From contig NBMC01000014.1 in the NCBI GenBank assembly GCA_002084805.1, forward strand, positions 1-48,150: a stretch of DNA of 48,150 nucleotides, written 5' to 3'. Shown here in pieces: positions 16,750 to 25,830 of the stretch; within the stretch, counting starts at the first letter, position 1; each line of letters opens with the position of its first letter. This DNA comes from Spirochaetaceae bacterium 4572_59 (GTDB lineage Bacteria > Spirochaetota > Spirochaetia > DSM-2461). The notes under the pieces are model-generated. The model was not told the DNA's origin and did no database searches. It worked only from the letters and a program-made list of their open reading frames with translations. The position numbers and the translations under genes were made by a program.

Positions 16750-17172
16750 TTGTTAAAATTTCTAAGTAATAGTTTTGAAGATACAATTCATATTGGAAAA
16801 CAGATAGGTAAGGTTTTAAGACCCGGAGATATTGTATGTCTTGAGGGTGATCTTGGTGCAGGGAAAACAGCTTTATCCAAAGGGGTTGCGATCTCATTGG
16901 AAATAAGTGATGAAGTAACCAGTCCTACCTACACACTCATATCTGAATATCAGGGAATCTGTCCCCTTTACCATATGGATTTATACAGAATAGACAGTAT
17001 TGAAGAGTTTGAGATGCTAGGTGCTGAAGAGCTTCTTTTTGGAAAAGGAATATCCTTGATAGAATGGAGTGAACGGATTGAAGACTATCTGCCCGAAGAT
17101 AAGAAAATTATAAAAATCACCATACTCCCCGATGGAAGCAGGCAGATTGAACTGAAAGGAATCACTCTATGA
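16750..17172 (+). CDS. tsaE: tRNA threonylcarbamoyladenosine biosynthesis ATPase TsaE
   Basis: TsaE is the ATPase that cycles the TsaD-TsaB complex in formation of t6A37 of tRNA. The 140-aa protein has the P-loop LEGDLGAGKTALSKG (around residue 33), SPTYTLISEY, and HMDLYRI with the Walker B Asp, followed by the LIEWSERI motif; length is normal. The TTG start at 16750 is preceded by AAAAGGA. Its stop overlaps the tsaB ATG by 4 nt, so the two are translationally coupled. Confidence 0.92.
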   Translation: MLKFLSNSFEDTIHIGKQIGKVLRPGDIVCLEGDLGAGKTALSKGVAISLEISDEVTSPTYTLISEYQGICPLYHMDLYRIDSIEEFEMLGAEELLFGKGISLIEWSERIEDYLPEDKKIIKITILPDGSRQIELKGITL

Positions 17173-17831
17173 AAAATGTACTAGCCATTGACTGCGCTAC
17201 TCAGCTGCTGAGTATTTGTCTTAAATCTGAAGATAATTATTATGAAGCCACTCTGGACTGCGGTCTTAAACATTCAGAAAATCTGTTAAAAACGGTTGAG
17301 ATGTTAATCAATACTGCAGGAATTGAAAAAAAAGAACTGGAATTATTAATTTGTTCTGAAGGTCCGGGATCTTTTACAGGTCTCCGTATTGCCATGTCAA
17401 CAATCAAAGGTATGGCTACAGGACTGAACATTCCCTATACATATATCCCTACTCTGGATTACCTTTCCTGGGGATATGATTATTTTGAGGGCGCCGTAGT
17501 CCCTGTCATAGACGCTAAGAAGAAGTGCTTTTACTGTGCTGTTTACGAAAAAGGAAAAAAACTATCAAAAGATATGGATATAACAGAGGATAATCTGTTT
17601 ACTTTCTTGAAATCATATAAAAAAGTATTGTTTACAGGTCCTGATTGTATGAAAATTAAGGAAGATTTCAGAAGTGGAATCTATAAAGATTTAAATTATT
17701 TTTCCGGTAAATCCCGACAATTATTGATGTTGGGACTTGAAGAATATAAGCAATCCGGAGCGAAACCAATCGGCACCGGCCCTGTATATTTAAGAAAGAG
17801 TGAAGCGGAAATAGCAATGTTCGGGGAGTAA
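17169..17831 (+). CDS. tsaB: tRNA threonylcarbamoyladenosine biosynthesis protein TsaB
   Basis: TsaB is the ASKHA-fold partner of TsaD in t6A synthesis. The 220-aa protein begins VLAIDCATQLLSICL and has SENLLKTVEMLI and the diagnostic GPGSFTGLRIAMSTIKGMA. The C-terminus PVYLRKSEAE is also standard. It overlaps tsaE by ATGA. The HD-GYP gene follows after 1 nt. This tsaEB pair downstream of fliD-linked genes is an order I recall from treponemes. Confidence 0.93.
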   Translation: MKNVLAIDCATQLLSICLKSEDNYYEATLDCGLKHSENLLKTVEMLINTAGIEKKELELLICSEGPGSFTGLRIAMSTIKGMATGLNIPYTYIPTLDYLSWGYDYFEGAVVPVIDAKKKCFYCAVYEKGKKLSKDMDITEDNLFTFLKSYKKVLFTGPDCMKIKEDFRSGIYKDLNYFSGKSRQLLMLGLEEYKQSGAKPIGTGPVYLRKSEAEIAMFGE

Positions 17832-17832
17832 T

Positions 17833-18942
17833 ATGCAGGATAATGAGTTTGAGCTTCTTGAAGAATTAGAGCTTATTTCAGATGAAGATTTTAAAGATAT
17901 AAAACATCCTTCCATTTTACCTCTTTTTGCCCACAAGAATTCTGGGGAAAGCATTGATATTCTTAAGAATGATGCTGTCCGTATTTGGATAAACCGGAAT
18001 AAAAACAGTATTATCCCAAGCTGCCTGATCGACCGGTATTTGAATATCTGTTGGACCAACCTGGAATTTCTTAAATCTCTTATATACAAGGACAGCCCGG
18101 TTAATCATAATCTGGTTGATCTTTATGAATCAGAAATTGGAATAGATCTTCTTCAGGAATTAAGATCATTTCTTGAGAATGAATCGACATCATACTCCTG
18201 GAGGGGAAGAGTTTTTCCTGCCCGGAACAGAGAAACAAACACTTTTTTGAAAGTATTTATCAAACCTGCGGTTTATGATCAGAATGATATTCCCACAGCA
18301 TATGCCTGTTGCTGGGATATAATTACCAGTGAATTCAAAAAAGTGCTTCAAAATACATTTTCCAGCCTCCTCGAAGCTTCCAAACTGAAAGATAATGATA
18401 CAGGGACACATATTAAACGGGTAAACAGGTATTCCAAACTCCTCAGTGAGAAACTTAAGGGGAAAATTGCCTTTCCCGAGGTAAATGATTCTTTTATCGA
18501 GGATATTGGTTTCCTGGCGGCCATGCATGATGTTGGCAAAATTGGAACACCCGATGATATTCTGAATAAGGGGGGGCCACTGGACGATTGGGAAAGGGAG
18601 ATTATGAATGAACATACCAAGAATGGTGCTTATATTCTCAGTACATATCCTAATCCCATGGCCACCGATATAGCTCTCAACCATCATGAACAATGGGATG
18701 GAAATGGCTATCCCTATGGTAAATTTGAAGAGATGATCCCCTTATCCGCCAGAATTGTAGCCATAGCGGATGTTTATGATGCACTCAGATCAGTCAGAAG
18801 TTATAAAAAGTCTTTCTCCCATGATATAGCAAGAAATATAATTGCAGAGGGGAGAGGAAAACAATTTGATCCTAATCTGGTGGATGAGTTTTTACTGATT
18901 GAGAATGAGTTTGCCGCTATCTTCGATGATATGAATGATTAA
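17833..18942 (+). CDS. HD-GYP domain protein, putative c-di-GMP phosphodiesterase
   Basis: A 369-aa soluble protein. The N-terminal 160 residues resemble a PAS-like sensor ([29 protein letters not shown]). The C-terminal HD-GYP domain is complete: H193, HDVGK (HD at 232-233), [21 protein letters not shown] (HHE at 284-286, GYP at 292-294) and [15 protein letters not shown]. Such domains hydrolyse c-di-GMP to GMP. With two PilZ genes nearby, a motility-linked role is likely. The gene starts 1 nt after tsaB; its stop overlaps the stop of convergent csrA by 3 nt. Confidence 0.88.
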   Translation: MQDNEFELLEELELISDEDFKDIKHPSILPLFAHKNSGESIDILKNDAVRIWINRNKNSIIPSCLIDRYLNICWTNLEFLKSLIYKDSPVNHNLVDLYESEIGIDLLQELRSFLENESTSYSWRGRVFPARNRETNTFLKVFIKPAVYDQNDIPTAYACCWDIITSEFKKVLQNTFSSLLEASKLKDNDTGTHIKRVNRYSKLLSEKLKGKIAFPEVNDSFIEDIGFLAAMHDVGKIGTPDDILNKGGPLDDWEREIMNEHTKNGAYILSTYPNPMATDIALNHHEQWDGNGYPYGKFEEMIPLSARIVAIADVYDALRSVRSYKKSFSHDIARNIIAEGRGKQFDPNLVDEFLLIENEFAAIFDDMND

Positions 18943-19175
18943 TCTTTCTTCTTCATCAAATCAGGGAGAGAAAAGTTCTCCGGAATTGACGAAACATTGG
19001 CAGCAGCTCTATTTTCTTCCTGTATAGCCTCATAAACTTCCTGTCGAAATACTTTAACATCGTTGGGGGCATTTATTCCGATTTTTACCTGATCCCCTTT
19101 GATATCTACCACAGAGATAGTGATATTATCTCCGATTACAATGGTTTCGTCTTTTTTACGGGATAATATTAACAT
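18939..19175 (-). CDS. csrA: Carbon storage regulator CsrA
   Basis: CsrA is a dimeric RNA-binding regulator that recognises GGA in hairpin loops. The 78-aa protein is canonical at the start ([42 protein letters not shown]). It has an extra C-terminal tail of about 20 residues ([16 protein letters not shown]), as in some FliW-regulated CsrAs. Its start overlaps the fliW end by 7 nt, implying coupled synthesis. Likely targets in this window are the flaB1 and flaB2 leaders. Confidence 0.96.
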   Translation of the reverse strand: MLILSRKKDETIVIGDNITISVVDIKGDQVKIGINAPNDVKVFRQEVYEAIQEENRAAANVSSIPENFSLPDLMKKKD

Positions 19176-19624
19176 ACATTATCCTTTTTAACTGCAAGTT
19201 CTTCAGCAATATTATGGCGGGTTTTCCATCTGGAATCCAGGGATATGCACTGTTTCCCACTTCTCAGATTACGATTTATAATAACCGGCCCCTGTAAATT
19301 GGCCGTCATTGTCTGATCATCGTCATGAAAAGTGACTATACTGAAAACCAGACAGTTCTCATCCGATTCTGATTCCAGTTTCAGAGCGATTAGTTCTGAT
19401 TTCATGACTGCCGGTTTGTATTCCGATCTGAAAACATTCGGTTTGATCAAAACAAAGGCTACCGACTCTACTTCAAGAGACTGAAGCCAGTAGAATGGTT
19501 GTTGCCGTGCGTCCATAAGAACATAATCATGTAATGTTTCAAAACCGAACAATCCCATAGGGAATTGAATAATCTGTCGTTCATCCACTTCTACTTTGCC
19601 GTAAGCTTTAGTATTTACCTGCAT
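19169..19624 (-). CDS. fliW: Flagellar assembly factor FliW
   Basis: FliW binds CsrA as an antagonist and is displaced by flagellin, forming a feedback switch on flagellin translation. The 151-aa protein shows the family pattern: [12 protein letters not shown] near the start, [17 protein letters not shown], then the SIVTFHDD and [19 protein letters not shown] segment. It lies 3 nt downstream of flgL and overlaps csrA, the standard flgL-fliW-csrA order. Confidence 0.95.
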   Translation of the reverse strand: MQVNTKAYGKVEVDERQIIQFPMGLFGFETLHDYVLMDARQQPFYWLQSLEVESVAFVLIKPNVFRSEYKPAVMKSELIALKLESESDENCLVFSIVTFHDDDQTMTANLQGPVIINRNLRSGKQCISLDSRWKTRHNIAEELAVKKDNVC

Positions 19625-19627
19625 TAT

Positions 19628-20875
19628 TTACCTCAAAAAATCCATGAGTTTTGTATCCAGTATTTTTGCTGCCGACTGATAGGCAGCTTTCTGCGTATAT
19701 TCCAGCATTTTAAGATTTGTTATTGCCTCAGTCATGTCCAGATCAGTCATCTTAGAATTCATTGAAATCACATTCAGTCTTTCACTGTCCAGTCTGGCAT
19801 AGCTATGTTCAAGACGCTCAGTTCTTGAACCAAGATCCGCCATATTGTACATAAGATTATTCAATGAGCTATCCAGTCCACCCAGGATTCTACCGCCCAC
19901 GCTCTCTCCGTCTCCAGCAATCAGACTGTCTCGCAGGGATATAACCATATCAAAAAGAGATCCACCACCAACAACAACATCCTTATGCAGATTCTCAGGG
20001 GGTTTACTTCCTGATTCAGACAGTATTCCAAGTTCTTTTAGAATATTGTCTGCCGGAGCTTCATCGAGCCATATCTGATGAGGAACAGTCGTTTCCAGAG
20101 TAAGGCTGTTTGTAACGGGATCAAGATATGCCTTTACGGCCAGATCACTATCGTTTATGCGCTGTATGATGGAATGTACGTTATCACCAGTCTTGAGTCC
20201 AATTGTTTTACCGTCAATACTTATATCTGAATCTTCCGTTACTACATATTCCAATACATCACGCTGACCGTATACCTGTTGCTGTTCCGCCCAGAAAACA
20301 GAGTTTCCCGCAAAGTTCAGATCGATTCTGGAATTTTCAGAGATATCTGTCTTATTAGTAACAATATTACCACTGTAGTTAACAGAGGTAATGGCAGCAC
20401 CTTCGATTCCCGGGACTCTTCCTTTCATGACAACGAAGGGATCTTCTATGGTATCATTGCCGCCGAAAAGAGCTCTTCCGTCTGCACTGCGGGCATTCCC
20501 CATAGAAACCAGCTCATGCAAGAGCTGATCCGTTTCTGCAGCCATATATCCCATATCTTCCTTGCTGTAGGTGCCGTTACTGCCCTGAACAGCCAGTTCC
20601 CGTAAACGCTGCAGAACCTGCACAGACTGATTCATGGAAGTTTCTGCCAGAGAGTATTCTCCTTTGGCATAATCAATGTTTTTTTCATAACGGTCCAGAT
20701 GTGTCACATGGGACTGAAAACGTGTTGAGTGGGCGGCCGCGATAGGATCATCCCGTAAATTATTCAAACGTCTGCTACTGCCGATACTGCTCTGCATTTC
20801 ATTCATACGAAAATCACGCAGACGCATCTGATACTGCATATCCGTATTAGGCATTGCCGAACTGATTCGTCTCAT
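19628..20875 (-). CDS. flgL: Flagellar hook-filament junction protein FlgL (HAP3)
   Basis: FlgL joins the hook-side FlgK ring to the filament. The 415-aa protein has flagellin-like termini: RRISSAMPNTDMQYQMRLRD and RLNNLRDDPIAAAHSTRFQS at the start; SKMTDLDMTEAITNLKMLEY and AAKILDTKLMDFLR at the end. The middle holds a VNYSGN segment typical of FlgL. It lies 3 nt after flgK and 3 nt before fliW, in the flgN-flgK-flgL-fliW-csrA operon. Confidence 0.94.
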   Translation of the reverse strand: MRRISSAMPNTDMQYQMRLRDFRMNEMQSSIGSSRRLNNLRDDPIAAAHSTRFQSHVTHLDRYEKNIDYAKGEYSLAETSMNQSVQVLQRLRELAVQGSNGTYSKEDMGYMAAETDQLLHELVSMGNARSADGRALFGGNDTIEDPFVVMKGRVPGIEGAAITSVNYSGNIVTNKTDISENSRIDLNFAGNSVFWAEQQQVYGQRDVLEYVVTEDSDISIDGKTIGLKTGDNVHSIIQRINDSDLAVKAYLDPVTNSLTLETTVPHQIWLDEAPADNILKELGILSESGSKPPENLHKDVVVGGGSLFDMVISLRDSLIAGDGESVGGRILGGLDSSLNNLMYNMADLGSRTERLEHSYARLDSERLNVISMNSKMTDLDMTEAITNLKMLEYTQKAAYQSAAKILDTKLMDFLR

Positions 20876-20878
20876 TTT

Positions 20879-22756
20879 TTACACTCCCATCCTGTTAATT
20901 ATGGTATCAAGCATGGTATTTATCTCATTTACAAACCTGGCAGCGGCGTTATATCCGTGCTGGAATTTAAGCATATCCGCCATTTCTTCATCCATATTAA
21001 CTCCGGAAATGGAGGACTGAAAATCCATAAGGTCTTTCATAACCAGCTGCTGGGATTCATTTGCCTGCTGGGCAACTTCCCCTTTCAGTCCAATTTCTGC
21101 TACGGAATTTGCAAAATAGTCATCAAAAGAACTCACCTGACCGACCATAACAGGTTTATGTCTCAGTGATGCCAGTTCCAGTGCGGCACTGCCGTCTCCC
21201 GGAAGAGCCTGTCTGCTATTATCTCCAAACCCTGAGGCTATGGCCGTAGGATCTGCCTGCAGTGCCGGATTAACTCTTATCCATCCGGCGGGATGAGACA
21301 GAGGGGCAACACTGTATTGAACGCCTCCCTCTCTTAATCCCAGTACGGCATCAGTCTGATTCCAGTCATAGGCATTTTCCGGACCTGATCCGCTGAGCAT
21401 TCCGGTATAAGCGCTCAGAAACTGACCGGAGTCTTCAATATGGCGGATGACAAAATCGGGATCATTCATATTGTCCGCATGACTGGCTTTCATAGTGAAA
21501 TGTCCATCTCTATCAATGAAAGCATTAACTTCAGCTCCGGAATTATTAATTCTGTCTACAATATCGCTAACGCGGTCAGTAGGATAATAATCAATGTTCA
21601 CATTGCCAGCACTACCTGCCAGACTAATGCTTCCCTGCAGTCCTGTCTGCTGTTCAGGATCCATGGTATTGAATCCGGTCATACGGAATACATAGGAGTG
21701 ATCGTATTCACCATCACCGTTCAAGTCATAGTTTCCTGCCAGGTTATTAACAAAGGGATACTCGGAAAAGAAATCTATTCCGGTCTGACCGTTTGCAGAG
21801 TAGGCATCTCTGTGTACTTCATTCACCATATCGGTGAAATTGACAGTCATCATATCCAGCTTCTGAATTTCTTCTCTAACATCACCGTCACGCAGTTCAA
21901 GGAGAGCCGCCAGTTTTCCATTACGGATATTAACAGCTTGTCCGCTTTCTTCCCAGTTGATATCGACATGGCCCTCATTCCGGGGATTAGGTTCTGTTTT
22001 TAGCAGATTCACCTGTTTTCCCTGTATAAGATGCATACCCTGAGTATGAATCAGAAACTCATCAGGATCTCTATTATCAACGGTCACATTAATATAGCCG
22101 GAAAGCTGTTCAACCATCAGGTCTCTTTTATCAAGAAGATCATTGGGATTATCACCCAGGGCTTTGGATTTGACAATTTGCTGATTCAGTTTTGAAATGT
22201 CTTTCAAAAGACCGTTTACTTCACCAACGGAAACTTTAATATCATCATTCAACATTGTCCGTGTTTCTTTTAAACGGGTATAACGACTATTTATACCATC
22301 GATAAGAGATTCACTGCGCTTCAGAACGACTTGCCGGGATGACATATCCTCCGGATGAACTGAAAGCTCTTCCCATCCGTCCCAGAACTTATCCATCAGT
22401 GTTCTGACAGAAGTATCATTGGGTTCGTTGTAAACCTGTTCTACCATCAACAGGTACTGATCTCTGGTTTTCCAGTAACCCGATTCATCCCCTTGAGAGA
22501 GGATTCTGTTTTCCAGAAGGTTATCACGGATACGCTCGACCATGGTGACTTGTACGCCCTGTCCAATCTGACCGGGTGTTTCCGCCCTGTTAAGCTGAGG
22601 CATATATATCGGATCGGTGGCGGACAGTCTGACTCGTTGTCTACTGTATCCTTCTGTTGCAGCATTGCTCATATTATGACCAATGGTCTGCAGTCCCTGA
22701 GAATGTGCCTGAAGAGCTCTTTTACCTAATTCAATTCCGCTGAATGTAGATCCCAT
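20879..22756 (-). CDS. flgK: Flagellar hook-associated protein FlgK (HAP1)
   Basis: FlgK forms the first hook-filament junction ring. The 625-aa protein starts with the FlgK signature (FSGIELGKRALQAHSQGLQT; IGHNMSNAATEGYSRQRV). It has the conserved LNQQIVKSKALGDNPNDLLDKRD segment and the C-terminal SISGVNMDEEMADMLKFQHG, YNAAARFVNEINTMLDTIIN. Length is in the family range. AAAGGAT serves as SD. It is preceded by flgN, its likely export chaperone. Confidence 0.96.
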   Translation of the reverse strand: MGSTFSGIELGKRALQAHSQGLQTIGHNMSNAATEGYSRQRVRLSATDPIYMPQLNRAETPGQIGQGVQVTMVERIRDNLLENRILSQGDESGYWKTRDQYLLMVEQVYNEPNDTSVRTLMDKFWDGWEELSVHPEDMSSRQVVLKRSESLIDGINSRYTRLKETRTMLNDDIKVSVGEVNGLLKDISKLNQQIVKSKALGDNPNDLLDKRDLMVEQLSGYINVTVDNRDPDEFLIHTQGMHLIQGKQVNLLKTEPNPRNEGHVDINWEESGQAVNIRNGKLAALLELRDGDVREEIQKLDMMTVNFTDMVNEVHRDAYSANGQTGIDFFSEYPFVNNLAGNYDLNGDGEYDHSYVFRMTGFNTMDPEQQTGLQGSISLAGSAGNVNIDYYPTDRVSDIVDRINNSGAEVNAFIDRDGHFTMKASHADNMNDPDFVIRHIEDSGQFLSAYTGMLSGSGPENAYDWNQTDAVLGLREGGVQYSVAPLSHPAGWIRVNPALQADPTAIASGFGDNSRQALPGDGSAALELASLRHKPVMVGQVSSFDDYFANSVAEIGLKGEVAQQANESQQLVMKDLMDFQSSISGVNMDEEMADMLKFQHGYNAAARFVNEINTMLDTIINRMGV

Positions 22757-22778
22757 AATCTATCCTTTCCCTATGCCC

Positions 22779-23279
22779 TTAAAAATGCCGGCTGAACAGC
22801 ATAGGTTTTGCCCCGGCTGAAGAAGCGGCTCCACTGCGATTGTATATCTTGCCTTTCTGATCCGGCACCAGAATATCCATTACTTCTTTTAAGGCAGACG
22901 TCTGACTCTCTGTATAGCGACCTATTCCGTTTATCCGATTCTGCAATATCATGACGGAATGACGGATATCCCGTTTCAAATCATTAATCTGACGCTGTTC
23001 ATTCTGAGGAAATCTGCTGAGTAGCAGTCCGAATGATGACTCTGTGGCGATTTCCATCTCATTTTTCAGAATATCAACAAACATCTCCCGTTCTTCATCA
23101 ATTCTAGAGAGATCGTCTGCCAGGATTCTTAATTTCTGCAATACCTTTTCAAGATCCATCCAATTTTTTGCAACAACAAATTTATGAAGGAATTCACATT
23201 CCGAATTATACTGACGAATCATATTCAACTCATTTTGCAGTATGAGTATAAGTTTGTTGATCAATTTTTCTGCAGGCAT
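22779..23279 (-). CDS. flgN: FlgN-family flagellar export chaperone
   Basis: A 166-aa helical protein with FlgN-like organisation: KLILILQNELNMIRQYNSEC, LEKVLQKLRILADDLSRIDE and a C-terminal helix pair ending before a disordered tail. FlgN escorts FlgK and FlgL to the export gate. Sequence conservation in this family is weak, but the position immediately upstream of flgK supports the call. AAGGAG precedes the ATG. The flgNKL operon probably begins here or in the upstream 70 nt, where no clear promoter is visible. Confidence 0.8.
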   Translation of the reverse strand: MPAEKLINKLILILQNELNMIRQYNSECEFLHKFVVAKNWMDLEKVLQKLRILADDLSRIDEEREMFVDILKNEMEIATESSFGLLLSRFPQNEQRQINDLKRDIRHSVMILQNRINGIGRYTESQTSALKEVMDILVPDQKGKIYNRSGAASSAGAKPMLFSRHF

Positions 23280-23350
23280 TTAAGAAACTCCTTCATAATA
23301 TTTTCGGAATTTCCTGAGAGGATCTTAGTAATTATTTTATTTTTTAAAGA

Positions 23351-24778
23351 TTATTGAGCTGATTCGATTTTTCTCAAATCATTTAGTAGCAGTTGGTTGC
23401 CCGGTATGATATCAAGTCCTTTCTGTAAAAGAAGAGCTGCATCCTCATAGCGCCCGTTATTAATCATGGGAAAAGCAGTGTTATGTATCGTTACAGCATA
23501 GTTTTGCTCATAGACGGAAAGAAGCCTGATAAAGTCTTTCGTTTCATGAAGCCATGATTCCGACCCCTTTAAAAAAAGCAGTCCTTCAAGATAATTACTT
23601 CTCAGGGCGATCTTTTCAGCCTCATTGGCATAAAGATAGACAAGCATCTCGCTTGCTCGCTTTTCCGTAATGATTCCAGTGCTCAAAGCGTTATGAACCT
23701 GAAGAACGGAATCTTCTGAATAACCCTGCTTAATTATATGGTCCAGTTTTTTTTCTTCAATCAGAAAGGTCAGTTCCTCAATCAGGGTATCCGGCAGAAA
23801 ATGCTTATATCTGATCATAACAGTTTCAGCTTTCTCTGTATTACCGCTGTTCAAAATTGTACCACAGAAATTATAGACCATCTGATAGCGTGTCTGAATC
23901 AGAAAATCTGGTAAGTCATAATCTCCCGTTGTTACAGTCTGAATAACATCAATGCCCGCCTCATACTCATGTAAACGATTATGCCAGGCCGCCAGATTCT
24001 GAACAGAATCAAAATAATCCTTTTCGGCCTGTTCTGACTGAGTCAAAGCCAGACGGTTGGCGGCCAGTTCAAGGGCTTTGTCATATCTGTTTCTCTTCTG
24101 ATTTTCAACAATCCTGTTTTGCAGAATTAATCCTGCCATATCCTTATCACCCAGTTGAGATCTATCTGAATAATCTCCCGGAGGGACATATATATATCCG
24201 GTTTTATTTGTAAAATCAGAGTGAAAGTCCTTTTTTAAACCGGGATTGAATCCCCATAGATTTGTAGTTTCCACATCTATGGCTTCACTTCCATCAGAAG
24301 GCTGTAAACTACAGAAAGCATGATCGCTGGAATGAATGCCATACACCTGCAGCCCAAAAGACCTTGTAAGCAGAATATATAGAACTGCGGAGGAAACACA
24401 GTTATAGCTACCGTCATCCAAGAGTATATTCAAGCGGGTTTGCTGGTAATTATAGCTGCTTAAAATATTCTCATGCATATATTTCAAAACGATCTCACCC
24501 TCTTCTTCCGATTCGGTCTTTTTGTCCTTAACTGATTCGTTTAAATTCTGAATATGTTTTTCTAATATTTGAATATAGACAGGAATACTCTCAGAATCTG
24601 TTCCCGAGCTGATTAGAAACATTTTAATAAGCTGATCTGTGCCGAAGGGCTCGGGTATCGCTGAAAATTCAGAAAAGACAATATCCGATTGGTAGGGAAT
24701 CTCCAGAGCACTGAGAACGGTCGTGCCAAAGAAAAATAAAGTAAAAATTATGCTTAGACGCATCATCCCTGATTTCAT
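23351..24778 (-). CDS. Exported transglutaminase-like protein with TPR-like C-terminus
   Basis: A 475-aa protein with an N-terminal signal peptide (MRLSIIFTLFFFGTTVLSA). A transglutaminase-like cysteine-protease fold is indicated by C127 in SYNCVSSAVLYILLTRSFGL, H153 in SSDHAFC and D168 in AIDVETTN, the Cys-His-Asp order expected. The remaining 300 residues are helical TPR-like repeats (NRYDKALELAANRLAL; NNGRYEDAALLLQKGLDIIP). The substrate is unknown; a periplasmic protein- or peptide-processing role is possible. A minus-strand TATAAT at 24785-24790 would start transcription close to the ATG, and no SD is seen. It precedes flgN by 71 nt. Confidence 0.7.
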   Translation of the reverse strand: MKSGMMRLSIIFTLFFFGTTVLSALEIPYQSDIVFSEFSAIPEPFGTDQLIKMFLISSGTDSESIPVYIQILEKHIQNLNESVKDKKTESEEEGEIVLKYMHENILSSYNYQQTRLNILLDDGSYNCVSSAVLYILLTRSFGLQVYGIHSSDHAFCSLQPSDGSEAIDVETTNLWGFNPGLKKDFHSDFTNKTGYIYVPPGDYSDRSQLGDKDMAGLILQNRIVENQKRNRYDKALELAANRLALTQSEQAEKDYFDSVQNLAAWHNRLHEYEAGIDVIQTVTTGDYDLPDFLIQTRYQMVYNFCGTILNSGNTEKAETVMIRYKHFLPDTLIEELTFLIEEKKLDHIIKQGYSEDSVLQVHNALSTGIITEKRASEMLVYLYANEAEKIALRSNYLEGLLFLKGSESWLHETKDFIRLLSVYEQNYAVTIHNTAFPMINNGRYEDAALLLQKGLDIIPGNQLLLNDLRKIESAQ

Positions 24779-24797
24779 ACTTTTATTATATTAAAAC

Positions 24798-24826
24798 TTG
24801 ATCTTTTAAAACAGTCTTATTATATT
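24798..24826 (+). promoter_or_regulatory. Candidate sigma-70 promoter of trxB
   Basis: TTGATC, 17 nt and TATATT lie 45 nt before trxB. It overlaps the divergent upstream region of the transglutaminase-like gene. Confidence 0.5.
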
Positions 24827-24871
24827 TGATTCATTAAAAAGTATATATAGTATCAAGGAGATATTTAAGAT

Positions 24872-25804
24872 ATGGAAAAAGATTTTGTTATTATAGGTGG
24901 CGGTATTGCCGGATTATCAGCAGCTCAGTATGGTGCCAGATCAAATATGGAAACCCTTGTAATTGAGGAAATGGCACCTGGCGGACAGGCATTGCTTATC
25001 GCAGACCTTGAAAACTATCCCGGATTTCCGGAGCCAGTTAATGGTTTTGAATTTTCCATGGATATGCATAAACAGGCTCAAAAGTTCGGAGCTGAGTTCT
25101 TAACTGCTTCTGTAAAAAGTATCAAAAAAGAAAACGGTTTATTTACAGTTGAGACATCAAAAGAAACTATCACGGCCAAAACAGTTCTTATTGCCACAGG
25201 TGCGAAACACCGCCACCTGGATGTTCCCGGTGAAGGAGAATTTTCCGGAAAAGGCGTATCCTACTGTGCAACCTGTGACGGCCCTTTTTTCAAAGGAAAA
25301 AAGATGCTTGTTGTCGGTGGAGGAGATGCAGCCTGTGATGAAGCAAACTATCTGGCAAACCTTACCGATAAAGTTGTAATGATTCACAGAAGAGACAGAT
25401 TCCGTGCTCAAAAGGCAGTTGCCGATAAAGTACTGAGAAATCCCAATATTGAGGTTCGTTTCAATACGGTTGTAGCGGAGATTAAGGGAGATGAGACAAA
25501 AATGAATACAGTTTCTCTCACCCGTACTGATACGAATGAGACTATTGATGAAAAATTTGATGCCGTTTTTGTTTTTGTAGGATCCATTCCACAGACTCAG
25601 CTTGTTCCTTATCTTGATAAGGATGAAGCGGGATATATCAAGACAACAAGCCATATGGAAACTTCCGAAGAAGGAATGTATGCGGCGGGTGATGTCAGAG
25701 ATACTCCTTTTAGACAGATAATTGTAGCTGCTTCCGATGGTGCAATTGCGGCACACAATGCGGCTGCTTATATTGACGACCTTAAGGGAGAAGCCTATAT
25801 TTAA
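24872..25804 (+). CDS. trxB: Thioredoxin reductase
   Basis: A flavoenzyme that transfers electrons from NADPH through FAD and a Cys pair to thioredoxin. The 310-aa protein has the FAD-binding GGGIAG (9-14), the redox centre CATC (132-135), the NADPH-binding GGGDAA (149-154), HRRDRFRAQ (NADPH preference) and the C-terminal YAAGDVRDTPFRQIIVAASD. Low-molecular-weight TrxB length is normal. AAGGAG precedes the ATG. The GH3 gene begins 26 nt downstream, behind a hairpin. Confidence 0.94.
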   Translation: MEKDFVIIGGGIAGLSAAQYGARSNMETLVIEEMAPGGQALLIADLENYPGFPEPVNGFEFSMDMHKQAQKFGAEFLTASVKSIKKENGLFTVETSKETITAKTVLIATGAKHRHLDVPGEGEFSGKGVSYCATCDGPFFKGKKMLVVGGGDAACDEANYLANLTDKVVMIHRRDRFRAQKAVADKVLRNPNIEVRFNTVVAEIKGDETKMNTVSLTRTDTNETIDEKFDAVFVFVGSIPQTQLVPYLDKDEAGYIKTTSHMETSEEGMYAAGDVRDTPFRQIIVAASDGAIAAHNAAAYIDDLKGEAYI

Positions 25805-25805
25805 A

Positions 25806-25823
25806 CCTCAATAAGAATTGAGG
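25806..25823 (+). promoter_or_regulatory. Hairpin that includes the GH3 ribosome-binding site
   Basis: CCTCAAT-AAGA-ATTGAGG forms a 7-bp hairpin between trxB and the GH3 gene. Its 3' arm contains the only SD (GAGG, 8 nt before the GTG start), so folding would hide the ribosome-binding site. Confidence 0.5.
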
Positions 25824-25830
25824 ATATTAT

